From: Lewinella cohaerens DSM 23179 | GTDB taxonomy: Bacteria; Bacteroidota; Bacteroidia; Chitinophagales; Saprospiraceae | Assembly: GCF_000379805.1 (NCBI RefSeq) | Contig: NZ_KB903543.1 | Location: forward strand, 13,650-53,188 | DNA: 39,539 nt | Direction of reading: 5' to 3' | Part shown: positions 7,071-15,093 of the stretch, piece after piece | Layout of the letters: each line of letters starts with the position of its first letter | How positions within the stretch are numbered: position 1 is the first letter of the stretch | Notes under the pieces: model-generated | What the model was told of the DNA's origin: nothing | What the model saw: only the letters and a program-made list of their open reading frames with translations | Databases searched by the model: none | Position numbers and translations under genes: made by a program

Positions 7071-9308
7071 ATGATTCGCTTCCGGGTTCCTATCCTCATT
7101 TTGTTTGCAATTCTGGCCGGTGCCAGTGCTTATTACTCCACACAACTGAAATTTAGCTTCGATTTTGAGCAGTTTTTTCCGGAAGGAGACGAAGACCTGG
7201 AGTTCTTTCGAGACTTTATCGAAAACTTTGAGGCCGACGACAACTTCATGCTCGTAGCGCTGGTGCGGGAAGAGGGCGTTTTTGACAGTACTTTCCTGAA
7301 CGAGGTGCATGGCTTCACCCTCGAAGCACGCGAAATCCCCTTTGTGGAAGAAAGCCAGTCGCTAACCAAATTTAACTATCCGCTTAAGACACCTTTCCTT
7401 ATCACCAACATCCCGGTCATTCATAGGAATGATCCCGCTCGTTACGCTGCCGACCGTGAGCGAGTACTCGGTGATGAGCGCTTTGTTCACAACTTTATCA
7501 ACGACGATGCAACGACCCTGATGGTTTATCTCAAGACCACCAGTAGCATGAGTCTGGCAGATAGTGAACAACACATGGATTCCCTTGCAGCACTGGTGGC
7601 AACGTATGATTTTTCAGAGGTTCACTACATGGGCCGACCCTACTTTCAACGGGAGTTGGTGGATATGCAGAAGCGAGAAATTACATTTTCGGCTATCGTT
7701 TCGGGTATACTGGTGAGTCTGATCATGTTTTTGCTCTTCCGCCGGCCCTGGGGGATTATCGTCTCGGTGGTTTCGATTGGGCTAGGGCTCTTACTCTTTC
7801 TGGGCTTTCTTGGTGCAGCAGGGCGAGAATTGAATGCGATCTCGGCACTCTACCCCGTATTGATGATTATCGTGGGCACATCGGATGTCATCCACATCAT
7901 GTCGAAATACATTGATGAACTCAAAGCTGGTGCCAGCCGTGAGGACGCTATCCGGACGAGTATTCGGGAAATAGGAATGGCTACCTTATTGACTTCTTTA
8001 ACCACGGCTATTGGTTTTGCAACCTTACTGACCTCGAAGATCATCCCTATTCGTGATTTTGGAATCAACGCTGCCATAGGTGTTATTATCGCTTATGTGA
8101 CCGTACTTTGCTTCACGACGGCAGCTTTATCTTTTTTCCGGACGGAGCAGATCATCAAACTCGGAAGAGGCCAAGCTTTTTGGGAAAAGCTTATGGAAAA
8201 AACCTACCAGTTTACCTTGAATAGATCGCGCGCTATTACGGTAGGGACTTTCATTATTGCTGTGCTGTGTGCTTGGGGTATCAGTCGCATTACCACCAAC
8301 TACAATATTATCAACAATATGCCTTCCGGCGCACCAATTACCGCCGACTTTAATTTTTTCGAAAAAGAACTTTCGGGCTTTCGCCCACTTGAATTTGCCG
8401 TTTTCACGCAAGGAGATTACAAAGCCACGGACTACCCGGTACTACAAGAGATGGACAAGTTGGAAACCTATCTCCACAAGTTCCCTTACATCCAGGCCAT
8501 TGGTTCGGTGACGGCTATCTACAAGAGCCTGAATCAGATGCACGCTAACAACCGTGCCGACGCCTACCACCTCCCTGAAACAGAAGGGGAATATCGGCGC
8601 TACCGCCGTATGGCAGACCAGGTGCCCAACCTGCAACTCAACGTATTGGTGAATGAAACGCAAGACAAGGCTCGTATCACCAGCCGTATCTTTGACATCG
8701 GTGCTGACACTATTAAAGCCTTCGGCCAACGTACCGATCAATGGATTCTAAACAATATCGACCAGGATATCATCAAAGTCAAACGTACTGGAACGGGCCT
8801 CATCATTGATAAAAATGCAGAATATATCCGCTACAGTCTGTTAACGGGCCTGTGCATGGCCATACTGATTGTCAGTTTACTGATGGCCCTGCTTTTCCGC
8901 AATGGGCGGATGCTCTTTATCTCTATTGCTCCTAATCTTATTCCGCTGTTATTAGCGGGAGCCTTACTCGGCTACCTGGGGATTGAGCTAGAGGCTGGGG
9001 TAAGTATCGTTTTTGCGGTCATATTTGGAATTGCTGTAGATGATTCCATTCACTTTTTGAGCAAGTTTAAACTCGCTCGTATGAGAGGCCTACCCGTCGA
9101 AGAGGCCATCCATCTTACGTTCCAGGAAACGGGGAAAGCCATCGTTCTTACCAGTATCATCCTCTTCTTTGGCTTTATGGTCATGCTTTTCAGTTCTCAT
9201 CCGCCGAGCGTTACCATCGGCCTACTCATTAGCTTGACGCTGCTGAGTGCGGTGGCATCTGACTTGTTGTTGCTGCCTTTGTTAATTCGGTGGTTGATCA
9301 AGGATTAG
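7071..9308 (+). CDS. RND-superfamily (MMPL/HAE3-like) membrane exporter
   Basis: A 745-residue integral membrane protein with duplicated RND topology. TM1 (residues ~3-22) is followed by a large extracytoplasmic loop, a TM bundle at ~206-355, TM7 at ~388-407, a second loop, and a last bundle at ~590-745. The TM4 equivalents carry the family signatures GTSDVIHIMSKY (first half) and GIAVDDSIHFLSKFK (second half), whose Asp residues are typical of proton-driven RND transporters. The size and SSD-like first bundle fit the HAE3/MMPL group, often linked to lipid or hopanoid export. No outer-membrane or adaptor partner gene is adjacent. The gene stands alone, divergent from the YwqG-like gene. Confidence 0.88.
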   Translation: MIRFRVPILILFAILAGASAYYSTQLKFSFDFEQFFPEGDEDLEFFRDFIENFEADDNFMLVALVREEGVFDSTFLNEVHGFTLEAREIPFVEESQSLTKFNYPLKTPFLITNIPVIHRNDPARYAADRERVLGDERFVHNFINDDATTLMVYLKTTSSMSLADSEQHMDSLAALVATYDFSEVHYMGRPYFQRELVDMQKREITFSAIVSGILVSLIMFLLFRRPWGIIVSVVSIGLGLLLFLGFLGAAGRELNAISALYPVLMIIVGTSDVIHIMSKYIDELKAGASREDAIRTSIREIGMATLLTSLTTAIGFATLLTSKIIPIRDFGINAAIGVIIAYVTVLCFTTAALSFFRTEQIIKLGRGQAFWEKLMEKTYQFTLNRSRAITVGTFIIAVLCAWGISRITTNYNIINNMPSGAPITADFNFFEKELSGFRPLEFAVFTQGDYKATDYPVLQEMDKLETYLHKFPYIQAIGSVTAIYKSLNQMHANNRADAYHLPETEGEYRRYRRMADQVPNLQLNVLVNETQDKARITSRIFDIGADTIKAFGQRTDQWILNNIDQDIIKVKRTGTGLIIDKNAEYIRYSLLTGLCMAILIVSLLMALLFRNGRMLFISIAPNLIPLLLAGALLGYLGIELEAGVSIVFAVIFGIAVDDSIHFLSKFKLARMRGLPVEEAIHLTFQETGKAIVLTSIILFFGFMVMLFSSHPPSVTIGLLISLTLLSAVASDLLLLPLLIRWLIKD

Positions 9309-9335
9309 AGGTAGTTGATGGTTTGATGGTTAGGT

Positions 9336-9473
9336 GGGGCCATGCCGTCGTTCCTCGGCACCGGGCTATCCACTGCTCCTTCATGCAGGGTGTAAAACCC
9401 TGCCCTACGGAGCAGTTACTATCCCTTGTCCTCCTCGTCCCTGCGGCGAGCTCCAGGCTCTGCCTTACGCGCC
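9336..9473 (+). repeat. GGCTATCC-hairpin structured repeat, copy A
   Basis: It starts GGGGCCATGCC, then GGCACC-GGGCTATCC (9364-9371), then a hairpin with CTGCTCC/GGAGCAG outer arms and GCAGGG/CCCTGC inner arms, then CTATCC (9419-9424). It ends CAGGCTCTGCCTTACGCGC. The same frame occurs in four other intergenic copies. The rest of the 330-bp gap (9474-9638) is spacer sequence with no gene. The neighbouring genes are convergent. Confidence 0.65.
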
Positions 9474-9638
9474 AATACAATTCTTACGCATCTATCACGA
9501 CTAGGCCTGCGGGGTACGTCTAGCCTCTATTTGTGAAGAATACAAAAAAGAAAAACCCTCCTTAAGAGTCTCCGGTCTCCTCGTGTATCACAAACCCTTA
9601 CCCCCTTACACTTTCCCAACTTTTACACCGAAGTCCTT

Positions 9639-11939
9639 TTACTTTAAGAGATAAGCTTGAAAATCGCGGCATTCATTGATAATACGCTGGTAAAACTGGG
9701 TGTCTTTGTAATCCGTTTCGATGATGCTGAAGTAGTCGTAGGTTCTTCTTTCATGTTGGGTATAAAAGTCATTGCGTTCGCATTTTGCGGCCATGTAAGC
9801 GGCGGCAACCTGTATCTCTTTGCTCTTAGCCGTACGGCGAGCCAAGTCAAAATAGCGAAGGGCGCGATCGGTATTGAAATTCTCATGATTTCCCAGCGGT
9901 AAGCCAACATGAGAGAAAATTTCTTGCCCTTTGTTGCGATAAGCACGATCACCACTGGAGCTACTGCGAAACAAATCGGTCGCTTTCCAGGCCTGACCAA
10001 AGTAAGACATGTTATAGAACGCCTCGCCCAAGTCAAAATAAATGGAGGCGGCCTGATCTGCAGACTCGGCTGCGCGAGCATCGAACTCCATTTCCAGCAT
10101 CAATTCAATCAGCTCTACCCGGTTATAGGTCGTCACCGTATCAGGGAGGAGGCAATTGACACAATCCTTGAACCGGCGCACAAATGGGTTAAACTGTCCA
10201 AAATTATCCTGTTCGACGAGGGTGACTTCCTGCATAGCTTTAAGGGCTGGTTCCAAAAAGCCCTGCCCAAGCAAATGGGCCGATTTAATATTTAGTAATT
10301 CGTTTTCTATAGTGGTACCGTCTTGCAATTCCACTAATTCCTTCTCAAAGCGAGTGCGCTCTTCTTTACGGCACAGGGCAATCAATCTATCGATAATATC
10401 CAGGTCAGGATTTGCTTTCAACTGGGCCAGGCTATACTCCATTAGGTAAGCCTTTGCGTCATCGCCCTGCTCGCGGTAAAGTAGCCTCAATTTATCATTG
10501 ATCAGGCGGGGGAAATCCGGGTAGTTTTTATAAAACTTGTACTGCCGCCCTAAGTTGGCCAAGTACCGTTCCTCATCATCTCCTACTTCCTCCAGGGATA
10601 AAATCTCCAAGACCAGGCGAAAGACCGATAGTTGCTCCTTTAGGTGTTTGTCCTCAATCATCTCATCGGCTTCCTCCAGTGTGCGTTCTGCAAAGTAGTA
10701 GTTGCCTGCCAACACTTCCAGGTAGCCCTGGGCCAGTTTCCACAGCGCTGGTTGCCTTAGTTTATTTTCTTTGAGCCAGCTGCGCACCTGATTTTGTAGT
10801 TCAATAACCCGCTCACCAGCATAAACCCGGGGAATACCATGTTGGCGGACATTGTTTGCCCGATAAGGGTTAATACTCTCTGCAAGCAGGTCTTTTTCCA
10901 ATTGTTGCAACTCTCTTACCAGTAGCATCTCCAGCGCATGATGCTGAGGGTCGTAAGCGTAGATATTGCGCATTTCTTCGACCAATAAAGCATTGTTGCT
11001 ATTCGCGCGAAGGACATAAAGGTTGGCGCGCTCGTGGTCGCTTTTACATAAAAGGAGACTTTGCTCCCACTCTTCATTAGTGTCTATCCGAAAACTCCGA
11101 TAAGCGCTCTCACGTTTCCCTGGGCATTTTTCAAATATTCTGGAATAAAGGTAAGCGGCCTCTGGCCTTTGCCCCAGTGCTTGTAGTGCTCCGGCCTTGT
11201 GCCCCCATATCCAATACTCCACAATAGAAGGGTCATAATCGATTTTGGGGAGGTAATAATCTACCAACTCCAGGACTTTATCATATTGTTTACTGTAATG
11301 TGCCAGGCGAATCGCCTGGAAAGCATAACGCAGCTTGATGTAGTCGGATTCTGTACGCAAAAAACGGTCATGAGCCTCGTCAATCAGGCGGCTCATCGCT
11401 ACCACATCGCGATTAATTTCTCGCCAACTGTCGGCAGGTGCCACCGCGTGAGGTTCGCAAGTTTTGGCAAACATCAGGTAGTCGACGGTTTCCCGGCAAT
11501 TGTGTTTCACCATGTAGCGGGCCCAACCGTTATTCGCTAAAGCCCCCCCAATACGGCGAGAAGCGCTGCCCGTTTCGCTATCCATAGCAATGAGTAAATC
11601 CTGTAATTGAAACCGAGAAGCCTTGTAAACGATGTAGCGAATATCTGCAACGTTGGCGTTTTCACAATATCGTTCCTGCCATTCTTTGGCATTGTCAAGC
11701 TGGTAAATTTCCTGCTGCGTCTTGAAAAATTCCTTGTAGATGTTCGAAAAATTCAAAAAGAATGGCGCCAGTTCACTGTCGAATTTTGTGATCTCGGGAT
11801 TAATAAAGCTGTACCCATAAAACGGAACATAGCCAGCACCACAGTCACTGCTGATCGTGAGTGGAAAGCAGACCAAACATGCCAGCAATAGCCCTAGCAA
11901 TGTATTTTTACCGTAGAATTGTGATTTGTTTTCATTCAT
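9639..11939 (-). CDS. Exported TPR-like hypothetical protein, 766 aa
   Basis: No function can be assigned. The N-terminus is a signal sequence (NTLLGLLLACLVCFPLTISS), with cleavage probably before DCGAGYVPFYGY; a lipoprotein site at LLAC is a weaker possibility. The remainder is almost entirely helical with TPR-like pairs, for example QRPEAAYLYSRIFEKCP (~255), EVLAGNYYFAERTLEEADE and DQAASIYFDLGEAFYNMSYFGQAWKATDLF near the C-terminus. The motif CGAGYVPFYGYSFINPE after the signal is distinctive. The start at 11939 overlaps the end of the upstream lipoprotein gene by 8 bp (ATGAATGA), implying translational coupling. It is therefore likely to act with that lipoprotein in the periplasm. Confidence 0.75.
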   Translation of the reverse strand: MNENKSQFYGKNTLLGLLLACLVCFPLTISSDCGAGYVPFYGYSFINPEITKFDSELAPFFLNFSNIYKEFFKTQQEIYQLDNAKEWQERYCENANVADIRYIVYKASRFQLQDLLIAMDSETGSASRRIGGALANNGWARYMVKHNCRETVDYLMFAKTCEPHAVAPADSWREINRDVVAMSRLIDEAHDRFLRTESDYIKLRYAFQAIRLAHYSKQYDKVLELVDYYLPKIDYDPSIVEYWIWGHKAGALQALGQRPEAAYLYSRIFEKCPGKRESAYRSFRIDTNEEWEQSLLLCKSDHERANLYVLRANSNNALLVEEMRNIYAYDPQHHALEMLLVRELQQLEKDLLAESINPYRANNVRQHGIPRVYAGERVIELQNQVRSWLKENKLRQPALWKLAQGYLEVLAGNYYFAERTLEEADEMIEDKHLKEQLSVFRLVLEILSLEEVGDDEERYLANLGRQYKFYKNYPDFPRLINDKLRLLYREQGDDAKAYLMEYSLAQLKANPDLDIIDRLIALCRKEERTRFEKELVELQDGTTIENELLNIKSAHLLGQGFLEPALKAMQEVTLVEQDNFGQFNPFVRRFKDCVNCLLPDTVTTYNRVELIELMLEMEFDARAAESADQAASIYFDLGEAFYNMSYFGQAWKATDLFRSSSSGDRAYRNKGQEIFSHVGLPLGNHENFNTDRALRYFDLARRTAKSKEIQVAAAYMAAKCERNDFYTQHERRTYDYFSIIETDYKDTQFYQRIINECRDFQAYLLK

Positions 11940-13149
11940 TAGTTAAGCTCCTTAATGTCTTCAAGCACTTTTGTAAATCAGCCACCGGAAAGCGGGAAAT
12001 CAAGGTACTATCCAGATGGTAAAAACTGAGATATGCTTTTTCCCCTGTGGCATGGCCTCGCAAAAGTCGAGCTGCGAACTCTAGTTGCTGTGAACTGATT
12101 GTTTCTAACCGTAGTTGGTCGCCACGGTATAAATAATAGCCTTCAAGATACGTACTTTTGGTAATCTCAAAACGGTGGCCATCTTCCTGTTCTAGTGGTA
12201 TTGCACCAATGCCCAGCAACGCTTCCGCTGTCAATCCAGGCATTAACTTAATCATTTTTCCTTTTCGGAATAAAACGCCCCAATTGAAAATGGGCAGCGC
12301 AAAATCCAAGGGGAGTGGATAGGCCGTTGTCGTTTGCAAATAAGGCCTTGCTTTTTCCAGATTAAGGATAGAATTGGGCTCTTGCCAATCCGTGAGGTCG
12401 CCCATATTATAAAACATGAGCATAGCGCGGTCGGCAGGAGGCACGCCCGTTTGCTCGGGGTAACGATACTGATGCAGGCGTAGGGTTACCGATAGCTTGG
12501 TAGTAACTGGCAGACGCTCGCGGATCAGCTCCAGTAATTGAAAATAAGCTCCCCGCGAACGTTCAGTCCAATCACAATCCAGCTGTATTTCGGCAGGTTC
12601 CAAACCTGGCCAGAGTTCGTTTATCTTTTGTAGGATACGATCGGCCAGGGCAGCCCTTTGCATTGCCGGAAGCTCCAACATCGTCTGATTGGTGATAAAA
12701 ACGGTTGGCACAATTTCGTAGTCGGCGCTCTCTTCTGTTCGTTCCAAGCTCGCTTGGGGAGCCGCTTCGTTGCGGGCTTCGTTCCAAGTGACATCGAAAA
12801 ACTTAACGTATAAGCGGCGTGCGTCTAAGGCTTTTAGGTAATTCTGCCCCGTACTATCGATATTCAGTTCAGTTTGCCAATGGTAAAAAGCAGGTTCGAT
12901 AGCGATGGGTTCAGGCGTGCAGGAGGAAAACAAGCCGAGAAGGAAGAGTAGAATCAAAATCGGAAATCGGAAATCGGAAATCGGAGGTAATGGGGTGTAA
13001 AGGTGTAAAAGTGTAAAGGTGTAAGGGTTGTGGGAAGTCGGAAGTAATGGGATACGCGAAAAACCAAAGGAATGCTCGCCACCAGGCGATTCCAATATTT
13101 CCCACTTCCGACTTCCCACCTCCCACTTTACTACTTTCATCAATTCCAT
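11932..13149 (-). CDS. DUF3142-like lipoprotein (uncertain 5' end)
   Basis: The conserved body resembles DUF3142-type TIM-barrel proteins: YVKFFDVTW, IQLDCDWTERSRGAYFQLL, KLSVTLRLHQ, PPADRAMLMFYNMGD and YPLPLDFALPIFNWGVLFRKGK. A lipoprotein signal (ILILLFLLGLFSSC, Cys77 in this frame) precedes it. The first ~62 residues are translated spacer microrepeats and an inverted repeat (12958-13135), not protein-like sequence, so the real start is doubtful. The ATG at 13149 overlaps the hemerythrin gene by 10 bp and is open; an in-frame TTG at 12957 would give a minimal signal peptide. The catalytic role is unknown. It is coupled to the following 766-aa gene by an 8-bp overlap. Confidence 0.75.
   Translation of the reverse strand: MELMKVVKWEVGSRKWEILESPGGEHSFGFSRIPLLPTSHNPYTFTLLHLYTPLPPISDFRFPILILLFLLGLFSSCTPEPIAIEPAFYHWQTELNIDSTGQNYLKALDARRLYVKFFDVTWNEARNEAAPQASLERTEESADYEIVPTVFITNQTMLELPAMQRAALADRILQKINELWPGLEPAEIQLDCDWTERSRGAYFQLLELIRERLPVTTKLSVTLRLHQYRYPEQTGVPPADRAMLMFYNMGDLTDWQEPNSILNLEKARPYLQTTTAYPLPLDFALPIFNWGVLFRKGKMIKLMPGLTAEALLGIGAIPLEQEDGHRFEITKSTYLEGYYLYRGDQLRLETISSQQLEFAARLLRGHATGEKAYLSFYHLDSTLISRFPVADLQKCLKTLRSLTNE
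12961..13026. repeat. Tandem microrepeats (CGGAAAT x3, GTGTAAAG x4)
   Basis: Three exact CGGAAAT units (12961-12981) are followed at 12995-13026 by four 8-bp units: GTGTAAAG, GTGTAAAA, GTGTAAAG and GTGTAAGG. Similar words occur in other spacers (about 3322-3337). Here they lie inside the 5' part of the lipoprotein reading frame. Confidence 0.8.
13030..13119. repeat. 16-bp perfect inverted repeat in the lipoprotein 5' region
   Basis: GTGGGAAGTCGGAAGT (13030-13045) is exactly complementary to ACTTCCGACTTCCCAC (13104-13119), with 58 bp between. On the transcribed (minus) strand it would form a stable hairpin just downstream of the upstream-most ATG. Confidence 0.75.
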
Positions 13150-13589
13150 CGACCAGGTTGTTCCATACTGATCCAGGCGGTTTCGGGGAGGAGTTCTTGC
13201 ATTTTTTGGAAGAGTACCCTTTCTTCAAAGCGGACATTGGCCGACAGCGCGCGCCCTAGCAGGTCGAGTTCTTGGGCGAGGTCTGCCTCTGGAGTTACTG
13301 CAAGTTGCTCAAATGCTTTCCTGATAGCATCGTGTTCTGTGAGTACCTGGGCAGAGAGCCGCAGGAGCTTATCGCCGTACCGCTTTGCCAGCGGAAGGAG
13401 GACTTTTTCTTCCCAAGCAAAATGAGGCTCTATAAGTTCGGTGTAACGTTCAAGTGCATAATCTCTTTGTTCAATGGGCGTAACGGGCATATTTTTATAA
13501 GCCGGCACATCTTGTTTGAGTACCTGGGCCAGCACTAAAAGCTGGTGATGTTCTCGAGAAAGAGGGGTAAGCGCGGGATGTCGTTTCAT
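13140..13589 (-). CDS. Hemerythrin-like HHE domain protein
   Basis: A 149-residue four-helix protein with the hemerythrin diiron ligand pattern: H14/H15 (SREHHQLL), H56 and E60 (EPHFAWEE), H86 (TEHDAIR) and E122/E123 (RFEERVLFQKM). Members bind a non-heme diiron site and sense or carry O2 or NO, or repair iron centres. This is a single-domain cytoplasmic version with no signal peptide. It is the first gene of a minus-strand cluster, overlapping the next frame by 10 bp, although that frame's 5' end is doubtful. The overlap hints at co-expression with the exported pair rather than a shared function. Confidence 0.88.
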   Translation of the reverse strand: MKRHPALTPLSREHHQLLVLAQVLKQDVPAYKNMPVTPIEQRDYALERYTELIEPHFAWEEKVLLPLAKRYGDKLLRLSAQVLTEHDAIRKAFEQLAVTPEADLAQELDLLGRALSANVRFEERVLFQKMQELLPETAWISMEQPGRWN

Positions 13590-13726
13590 AAGTAAGGGCT
13601 AAAAATAAGAGGCAGCACAAAAAAATATAAGGACAGCAATATACCCTATAATCGGGAACTAATAGCTGTTGGGGGCTGTTCTAAAAATACTGTTTGGCAA
13701 GAGAAAAATATTTTTTCCTCAAAGCC

Positions 13727-13757
13727 TTGCATACAGCTATAATTCGTCTTATATTTG
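13727..13757 (+). promoter_or_regulatory. Promoter of tRNA-Gln
   Basis: TTG at 13727-13729, then 20 bp, then TATATTTG at 13750-13757: a full match to the Bacteroidota consensus. Transcription would start near 13764, about 25 nt before the tRNA. Confidence 0.75.
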
Positions 13758-13788
13758 CGTCGCTTTAAGAAATTAGAGCTGGTTTTAA

Positions 13789-13860
13789 AGACCTATGGTG
13801 TAATTGGCAACACAGCAGATTTTGGTTCTGTCGTTCTAAGTTCGAGTCTTAGTAGGTCTA
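13789..13860 (+). tRNA. tRNA-Gln (anticodon UUG)
   Basis: A 72-nt cloverleaf can be folded by eye. Acceptor arms are AGACCTA and TAGGTCT (7 bp, discriminator A). The D arm is GTGT/ACAC. The anticodon stem is GCAGA/TCTGT around the loop TTTTGGT, giving anticodon TTG. The T arm is CTAAG/CTTAG around TTCGAGT. CCA is not encoded. It stands alone with its own promoter and terminator. Confidence 0.95.
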
Positions 13861-13861
13861 C

Positions 13862-13895
13862 AAAAGGATCATCGTTAACACGGTGGTCCTTTTTT
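13862..13895 (+). terminator. Rho-independent terminator of tRNA-Gln
   Basis: AAAAGGATCATCG pairs with CGGTGGTCCTTTT (with G-U pairs) across a TTAACA loop and runs into a T tract, two bases after the tRNA. Confidence 0.85.
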
Positions 13896-13923
13896 CATTT
13901 GTAGACTTATACAAAGAGAAGAT

Positions 13924-13939
13924 GTTCATTCGAATGAAC
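13924..13939. promoter_or_regulatory. Perfect 16-bp palindrome, possible operator
   Basis: GTTCATTCGAATGAAC is fully self-complementary with no spacer, the shape of a dimeric repressor site. It lies between the tRNA terminator and the DUF4197 gene, ~290 bp upstream of that ATG, so its target is unclear. Confidence 0.35.
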
Positions 13940-14014
13940 GGGATTGTTGCGGGGAGGTCTTAGTAGCGATGATGCTAGCCCGGGAGAGTAAGTAAATATT
14001 AAAAAAAAATGCAA

Positions 14015-14072
14015 CAGGAGTCGTCTCGAACAGCGTCCTCATTAGAGGGGGTGAAATTCGTGACTACTCCTG
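14015..14072 (+). ncRNA. Candidate structured RNA or hairpin upstream of DUF4197 gene
   Basis: A nested fold can be drawn: CAGGAGT/ACTCCTG (7 bp), then GTC/GAC, then CGAA/TTCG, separated by single mismatches, with an inner CCTC-ATTA-GAGG hairpin. T-rich sequence (ATTTTCGTTT) follows. The 368-bp gap 13861-14228 has no gene apart from this and the 16-bp palindrome. It could be a small RNA, a leader element or a dispersed palindrome. No similar copy was seen in this window. Confidence 0.35.
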
Positions 14073-14228
14073 ATTTTCGTTTGTGGCCTACCCGTCTCTC
14101 ATTCACACTAGGGTGAAAAACCTACTAGTTAAAGATTCATTAAAACACCAACCTAAGCCCACCAAGCACCCCTCTTTAGAGTTACTTTGTGTTAGTTAAT
14201 ATCGTTTACCCCACAAAAAAATATACCA

Positions 14229-14966
14229 ATGAACTGGAAAAGAACAATGACGCTCCTGATCGTAGTCGCGCTGTCGCTACCTGCTTTCGCACAAGTAAGA
14301 GGAGCGCTCGGCAAGCTCAAGCAGCAAGCGCAAGACGTTATCAGTGGTGATGTGGCACTCTCGCAAGATGAGGTGGGCGCAGGACTCAAAGAAGCACTAG
14401 ACCTTGGTGTTGGTGAAGCCGTAAGCTTCCTCTCTGCCGAAAATGGTTACCTGGGTAGCTCCTACAAAATTATGGTGCCGGAAGAAGCGCAAAACGTGAT
14501 AAGCCGCCTCAAAAATGTACCAGGTTTTGGCGACGTAGAGCAAAAGCTGGAAGAGAAAATGAACCGTGCGGCGGAGCTGGCGGTAGCTAAGGCCAAGCCT
14601 ATCTTTGTCGATGCTATCAAGCAACTCAGCTTCCAAGATGCTATGAGTTTGCTGATGGGTGATAAAGATGCGGCTACCCGCTACCTAGAGCGCACGACTA
14701 CACAATCCTTGACCGATGCGTTTCTCCCCATTATCCAGCAAAGCCTTGATGAAGTCGGCGCGCGCGAGTACTGGCGTACAGCTGTCACGGCTTACAATCG
14801 TATTCCACTCGTCCAAAAAACGAATCCCGAACTCGACCAACACGTTACAGGAAAAGCCCTGACAGGACTTTTCGGACTTGTAGAAGTTAAGGAGCTCGAA
14901 ATTCGTGACAACCCGGCCCTGCGTACCAGCGAATTGCTGCGAAAGGTGTTTTCGAAGCAAGATTAA
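14229..14966 (+). CDS. DUF4197 family exported protein
   Basis: A 245-residue protein with a signal peptide (residues 1-22, ending PAFAQ) and a full-length DUF4197 domain. Markers are AGLKEALDLGVGEAVSFLS, GYLGSSYKI.VPEE, AKPIFVDAIKQLSFQDAMSLLMG, AATRYLERTTTQSL and the C-terminal DQHVTGKALTGLF. The family is mostly alpha-helical, exported and functionally uncharacterised. The gene is monocistronic, ending in a 17-bp inverted repeat (14975-15033). The start at 14229 is supported by the signal peptide. Confidence 0.92.
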   Translation: MNWKRTMTLLIVVALSLPAFAQVRGALGKLKQQAQDVISGDVALSQDEVGAGLKEALDLGVGEAVSFLSAENGYLGSSYKIMVPEEAQNVISRLKNVPGFGDVEQKLEEKMNRAAELAVAKAKPIFVDAIKQLSFQDAMSLLMGDKDAATRYLERTTTQSLTDAFLPIIQQSLDEVGAREYWRTAVTAYNRIPLVQKTNPELDQHVTGKALTGLFGLVEVKELEIRDNPALRTSELLRKVFSKQD

Positions 14967-14974
14967 ATATTACT

Positions 14975-15033
14975 AAATTGGACTTTCGGTATTCCGGGTA
15001 GCGATCCCTCCAGGCTTACCGAAAGTCCAATTT
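14975..15033. terminator. Long hairpin after the DUF4197 gene
   Basis: AAATTGGACTTTCGGTA (14975-14991) and TACCGAAAGTCCAATTT (15017-15033) are perfectly complementary over 17 bp around a 25-nt loop that itself contains CCGGG/CCC. It begins 8 bp after the stop codon and ends in TTT. Likely a terminator, though the long loop also fits a palindromic repeat. Confidence 0.6.
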
Positions 15034-15093
15034 ACATTATTGTGTTCTGCCTTGGCTTTGTACCTTTATCTTCTTCAAATGTAAGGCTACTTC

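Noticed and set aside
12961-13026. Short tandem repeats considered as a CRISPR array
   Set aside because: The units are 7-8 bp with no spacers and no cas genes are present.
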